Source: an uncultured Clostridia bacterium (lineage in GTDB: Bacteria; Bacillota_A; Clostridia; TANB77; CAG-508). Taken from it: a DNA stretch of 16,207 bases. Positions 12,779 to 16,207 of this stretch are shown here, in pieces. The first letter of the stretch is position 1, and each line of letters begins with the position of its first letter. The position numbers were made by a program, and so were the translations under genes. The stretch lies in NCBI GenBank assembly GCA_944392525.1, contig CALXXB010000034.1:1-16207 (forward strand), in the 5' to 3' direction. Below the pieces are notes generated by a model. That model did no database searches and was not told the DNA's origin. It worked only from the letters and a program-made list of their open reading frames with translations.

Positions 12779-14221
12779 ATGAAAAAGATAAATGGAATAA
12801 TAATGCAATACTTTGAATGGTATATGAATTGTAATCAAAACTTGTGGAATGATATAGCAAATAATGCTGAAAAACTAGCAGATATAGGAATAACAGCTCT
12901 ATGGCTTCCACCAGCATATAAAGGAATAGGAGGAAAAGATGAAGTCGGTTATGGCGTTTATGATGTATATGATTTAGGAGAATTTGATCAAAAAGGAACT
13001 GTAAAAACTAAATATGGTTCTAAAGATGAATATTTAAATTGTATACAAGTATTAAACCAAGCAGGAATAGAAGCATATGCAGATATTGTTCTAAATCATA
13101 AAATGGGAGCTGATATGTTACAAACAATACCTGCAAATAAAGTAGATTGGGGAAACCATAATTTAGAAGAAGCAACGCAAGAAACAGTAAGAGTAGCAAC
13201 AAAATTTACATTTCCAGGAAGAAAACATAAATATTCAGATTTTGAGTGGAACTGGACACATTTTGATGGAATAGATTATGATGAAAATTCTAAAGAACAT
13301 GCAATATTTAAATTTAAAGATAAAGATTGGAGTGCTGCAGTAGACGAAGAATTTGGAAACTATGATTATTTAATGGGGGCTGATTTGGATTTCGGAAATC
13401 CAGAAGTAGTAGAAGAATGTAATAGATGGGGAAAATGGTATTTAGATTTTACAGGAGTGGATGGATTTAGATTAGATGCTGTAAAGCATATAAATGCAAA
13501 CTTTTATAGAGAATGGATACGCAATTTAAGAAAAGAATCAAAACAAGGATTGTTTACAGTAGGGGAATATTGGAGTGGAGATGTATCAAAATTGCACAGA
13601 TATATTAGTGAAACAGAAGGAGAAATATCTTTGTTTGATGTACCACTACATTACAATTTTTATAATGCTTCAAATGACCCTAATTATGATTTGAGTCAGA
13701 TTCTAGAACATACATTACTAAAAGAAAATTCAAGTAAAGCAGTAACATTTGTAGATAATCATGACACACAACCAGGACAAAGTTTACAAAGCTTTGTAGG
13801 AGATTGGTTTAAACCAGCAGCATATAGTATAATCTTATTGAGAACAGAAGGATATCCATGTGTATTTTATGGAGATTTTTATGGTATACCACATGATAAT
13901 ATAGAACCTATGAAAGATTTAAAAACTTTAATAGAATTGAGAAAAGAAAAAGCATATGGAGAAGAACACGATTATTTTGATAACAAAAACTTTATAGGAT
14001 GGACAAGAGAAGGAGACGAAGAACATTTACAATCAGGATTAGCTGTTGTGATTTCAAACGCTGGTGATGGAGAAAAAAGAATGTATATAGGAGAGCAATT
14101 TGCAGGAGAAAAATTTATAGACAGTTTAGGAAATTGTGAAGATGAGGTTTTAATAGATGAACAAGGATATGGAAACTTTAAAGTAAAAGGAAAATCTACA
14201 TCAGTTTGGGTAGAAGGATAA
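12779..14221 (+). CDS. Cytoplasmic alpha-amylase, GH13 family, 480 aa
   Basis: Glycoside hydrolase that cleaves alpha-1,4 bonds in maltodextrin or glycogen inside the cell; it resembles E. coli AmyA and Bacillus liquefying amylases (GH13_5-like). No signal peptide is present: the protein starts MKKINGIIMQYFEWYMNCNQ, the usual start of the catalytic barrel. The four GH13 regions are complete: DIVLNH (102-107), GFRLDAVKH (229-237, nucleophile Asp233), GEYW (262-265, acid/base Glu263) and FVDNHD (324-329, Asp329). VGYGVYDVYDLGEF (56-69) is also typical. The C-terminal 80 residues form the expected all-beta domain. ATG 12767 is in frame but has no ribosome site; ATG 12779 has GGAG (12769-12772) six bases upstream. 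The gene is alone between a divergent operon and dnaE, and its stop codon touches a large palindrome. Confidence 0.93.
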   Translation: MKKINGIIMQYFEWYMNCNQNLWNDIANNAEKLADIGITALWLPPAYKGIGGKDEVGYGVYDVYDLGEFDQKGTVKTKYGSKDEYLNCIQVLNQAGIEAYADIVLNHKMGADMLQTIPANKVDWGNHNLEEATQETVRVATKFTFPGRKHKYSDFEWNWTHFDGIDYDENSKEHAIFKFKDKDWSAAVDEEFGNYDYLMGADLDFGNPEVVEECNRWGKWYLDFTGVDGFRLDAVKHINANFYREWIRNLRKESKQGLFTVGEYWSGDVSKLHRYISETEGEISLFDVPLHYNFYNASNDPNYDLSQILEHTLLKENSSKAVTFVDNHDTQPGQSLQSFVGDWFKPAAYSIILLRTEGYPCVFYGDFYGIPHDNIEPMKDLKTLIELRKEKAYGEEHDYFDNKNFIGWTREGDEEHLQSGLAVVISNAGDGEKRMYIGEQFAGEKFIDSLGNCEDEVLIDEQGYGNFKVKGKSTSVWVEG

Positions 14222-14337
14222 TTTCGCGTTCGGGACGTTTCCTTTGCGCATAAAATTTCGCAAAAGGGACACATCTATAAAAGGGTTTGTCCCAAAAGCG
14301 AAAAAAAGTCGCAAAGGAAACGTCCCCAATGCGAAAT
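14221..14337. repeat. 117-bp nested palindrome (REPIN/MITE-like element)
   Basis: The outer arms 14221-14248 and 14310-14337 match over 28 positions, with one C-C mismatch and one G-U pair. They contain GGGACGTTTCCTTTGCG and its complement. Inside, TTTCGC (14256-14261) pairs with GCGAAA (14298-14303), and GGGACA (14266-14271) with TGTCCC (14288-14293), separated by an AAAA/AAAA internal loop. The element is more G+C-rich than its surroundings and fills the space between the amylase stop (which it overlaps by one base) and the dnaE ribosome site. It encodes no protein and no transposase is nearby, so it looks like a non-autonomous mobile palindrome. It may block or slow transcription into dnaE, but it has no clear U-run. 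Confidence 0.75.
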
Positions 14338-14351
14338 GAAAGGAGAAGAAT

Positions 14352-16207
14352 ATGTCAAAGTTTGTACATTTACATATACATAGTGAATTTAGTTTATTAG
14401 ATGGAGCAAATAGAATAAAAGATTTACCAGTAAGAGCAAAAGAGCTTGGAATGGACGCTATGGCAATAACTGACCATGGTGTTATGTATGGTGCAATTGA
14501 CTTTTATAAAGCTTGTAAGAAAGAAGGAGTAAAGCCAATTATTGGGTGTGAAGTATATGTAGCTCCAAGAAGTCGTTTTGATAAAGAACCTAATATTGAT
14601 AATAAATACAATCACTTAATCTTACTTGCTAAAGATAATCAAGGATATAAGAATTTAAGTAAATTAGTTTCACTTGGATTCACTGAAGGATATTATTATA
14701 AACCTCGTATAGATTTAGAAATATTAGAGAAATATCATGAAGGATTAATATGTTTAAGTGCATGTTTAGCAGGGGCTGTAAATCAAGCATTACTTAATGG
14801 AAATAATGATAAAGCTGAAGAAATAGCTCTTTGGCATAAAAGAGTTTTTGGTGATGATTATTATATTGAAATACAAAATAACGGTATAAAAGAACAAGTC
14901 TTAGCAAATCAAAAGTTAGTACAGCTTGCAAGAAAGTTAGATATACCACTAGTTGCAACAAATGATGCACATTATTTGAAAAAAGAAGATGCATATAATC
15001 ATGAGGTTTTACTTTGTATTCAAACTGGTAAAAGAATGAGTGATATAGATAGAATGAGGTTTGATACAGATGAGTTATATGTAAAATCTCCAGAAGAAAT
15101 GATAGAGTATTTTAAGGCTTTTCCAGATGCGATAGAAAATACAGTTAAGATAGCTGAAAAATGTAACGTTGAATTTGAATTTGGACATACAATATTACCT
15201 AATTATGATGTACCACCTGAATTTCCAACACATTTTGATTTCTTCAAAAAGTTATGTGATGATGGAATAAAGAAAAGATATGGAGAAAATCCAAGTAAAG
15301 AAATATTAGATAGAGCAGATTATGAAATTAGTGTAATTAAGAAGATGGGATATGTTGATTATTTCTTAATTGTTTGGGATTTTATTCATTATGCAAAGAC
15401 ACATGGAATATCAGTAGGACCAGGACGTGGCTCTGGTGCAGGTTCTATAATTGCATATGCAATTGAAATAACAGATATAGACCCCATGAAATATGATTTA
15501 CTTTTTGAAAGATTCTTAAATCCTGAAAGAATTAGTATGCCTGACTTTGATGTAGACTTTAGTGATACACGCAGACAGGAAGTAATTGATTATGTATCTG
15601 AGAAATATGGTCATGACCATGTATCACAGATTATAACTTTTGGAACTATGGCTGCTAAAATGGTAATTAGAGATGTTGCAAGAGTACTTGATGTTCCATA
15701 TTCAGAGGCAGATAGCTTAGCTAAGATGATACCAAATGAATTACATATAACAATAAAGAAGGCATTAGAACAAAATAAAGAATTACGTGATAGATATGAA
15801 AGTGATGAAACAGTAAAAAAAGTCTTAGATATAGCTATGGGATTAGAAGGTATGCCAAGACAGGCATCTACGCATGCTTGTGGTATAGTTATTACAAAAG
15901 ATCCTGTAGATACATATGTGCCTTTATATGTACGTGATGGGCAAATATCTACACAATATATAATGACGACACTAGAAGAATTAGGACTATTAAAAATGGA
16001 CTTTTTAGGTCTTAGAACTCTTACTGTAATACAAGATACAATAGAGATGGTAAAAGAAGACAAGGGAATAGACATAGAATTTGATAAAGATATGTCAGAT
16101 TCAAAAGTATATAAATTATGGCAAGAGGGTAAAACTTGTGGAATATTCCAATTTGAGTCTCAAGGTATGACAAACTTCATGAAAGAACTACAACCAGACT
16201 GTTTGGA
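14352..16207 (+). CDS. dnaE: DNA polymerase III alpha subunit DnaE, N-terminal 618 codons, 3' truncated by window
   Basis: Replicative DNA polymerase of the C family, acting at the fork with the clamp and clamp loader. The reading frame is open to the window end; a full DnaE is about 1,150 aa. The PHP domain keeps a full apparent metal set: His8 and His10 (HLHIHSEFS), Asp17, His42 (TDHG), Glu67, His88, Cys138 and Asp205/His207 (NDAHYL). It may therefore have metal-dependent exonuclease activity, unlike E. coli DnaE, where these sites are degenerate. The polymerase palm shows GPGRGSGAGS and the catalytic aspartates 398 and 400 in PDFDVDF, with the third at Asp550 in KMDFLGLRTL. ATG 14352 has AAAGGAG (14339-14345) with a 6-nt spacer, directly after the palindrome. 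No promoter is evident between the palindrome and the gene. It is the DnaE rather than PolC type, as it has no inserted DEDD exonuclease. Confidence 0.97.
   Translation, partial: MSKFVHLHIHSEFSLLDGANRIKDLPVRAKELGMDAMAITDHGVMYGAIDFYKACKKEGVKPIIGCEVYVAPRSRFDKEPNIDNKYNHLILLAKDNQGYKNLSKLVSLGFTEGYYYKPRIDLEILEKYHEGLICLSACLAGAVNQALLNGNNDKAEEIALWHKRVFGDDYYIEIQNNGIKEQVLANQKLVQLARKLDIPLVATNDAHYLKKEDAYNHEVLLCIQTGKRMSDIDRMRFDTDELYVKSPEEMIEYFKAFPDAIENTVKIAEKCNVEFEFGHTILPNYDVPPEFPTHFDFFKKLCDDGIKKRYGENPSKEILDRADYEISVIKKMGYVDYFLIVWDFIHYAKTHGISVGPGRGSGAGSIIAYAIEITDIDPMKYDLLFERFLNPERISMPDFDVDFSDTRRQEVIDYVSEKYGHDHVSQIITFGTMAAKMVIRDVARVLDVPYSEADSLAKMIPNELHITIKKALEQNKELRDRYESDETVKKVLDIAMGLEGMPRQASTHACGIVITKDPVDTYVPLYVRDGQISTQYIMTTLEELGLLKMDFLGLRTLTVIQDTIEMVKEDKGIDIEFDKDMSDSKVYKLWQEGKTCGIFQFESQGMTNFMKELQPDCL

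Noticed and set aside
1..16207. CRISPR array, complete insertion sequence or prophage module
   Set aside because: No regularly spaced direct repeats, transposase, integrase or phage structural gene is found; the only repeats are the two palindromes and the cassette pair.

Overview
The window is AT-rich (coding regions roughly 25-35% G+C by eye) with AAGGAGG-type ribosome sites, sigma-A-like promoters and standard stop codons. The gene set (FprA-type flavodiiron protein, DUF5665-like membrane protein, YvyF-like zinc-ribbon protein, UPF0182 protein, stand-alone NnrD) points to an anaerobic Bacillota, most likely an uncultured or gut Clostridia. This taxonomic call is inferred from the genes, not from a database match.

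Layout. Bases 1-687 are the 3' end of groEL, followed by a terminator. A lone GT-A-type glycosyltransferase gene (910-2154) ends inside its own terminator, whose 3' arm also carries the -35 box of the next unit, a tRNA-Thr(CGT) gene with its own terminator. A single-pass membrane protein of unknown function follows (2407-3009). Next come two tandem single-gene units (about 3024-3592 and 3595-4092). Each has a promoter, a 75-nt leader with a 5' hairpin, a small ORF and a hairpin terminator. Their products (140 and 114 aa) are diverged paralogs of no family I recognise, and the first is clearly richer in G+C than its surroundings. This is the least explained part of the window.

Bases 4191-9222 look like one operon: flavodiiron protein, the SRP receptor FtsY and a 965-aa UPF0182 membrane protein. 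A terminator-like hairpin then overlaps the ribosome site and start of a DUF5665-like gene (9316-9624), which ends in a REP-like palindrome. nnrD (NAD(P)H-hydrate repair) has its own promoter and converges on tyrS, sharing a bidirectional terminator. On the minus strand, a hotdog thioesterase, a YvyF-like zinc-ribbon protein and tyrS are transcribed from a perfect-consensus promoter; no T-box leader is visible. Divergent from these is a cytoplasmic GH13 alpha-amylase, a 117-bp complex palindrome, and the first 618 codons of dnaE, which runs off the end.

Most genes are housekeeping: folding (GroEL), membrane targeting (FtsY), translation (TyrRS, tRNA-Thr), replication (DnaE), metabolite repair (NnrD), oxygen/NO detoxification (flavodiiron) and glycogen or maltodextrin breakdown (amylase). 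The accessory signals are the paralogous small-gene cassettes with their shared leaders, and the two palindromic elements. No CRISPR array, insertion sequence with a transposase, or phage module is visible. No gene-free stretch exceeds 300 bases; the longest (688-909) holds only the groEL terminator and AT-rich sequence without a convincing promoter.
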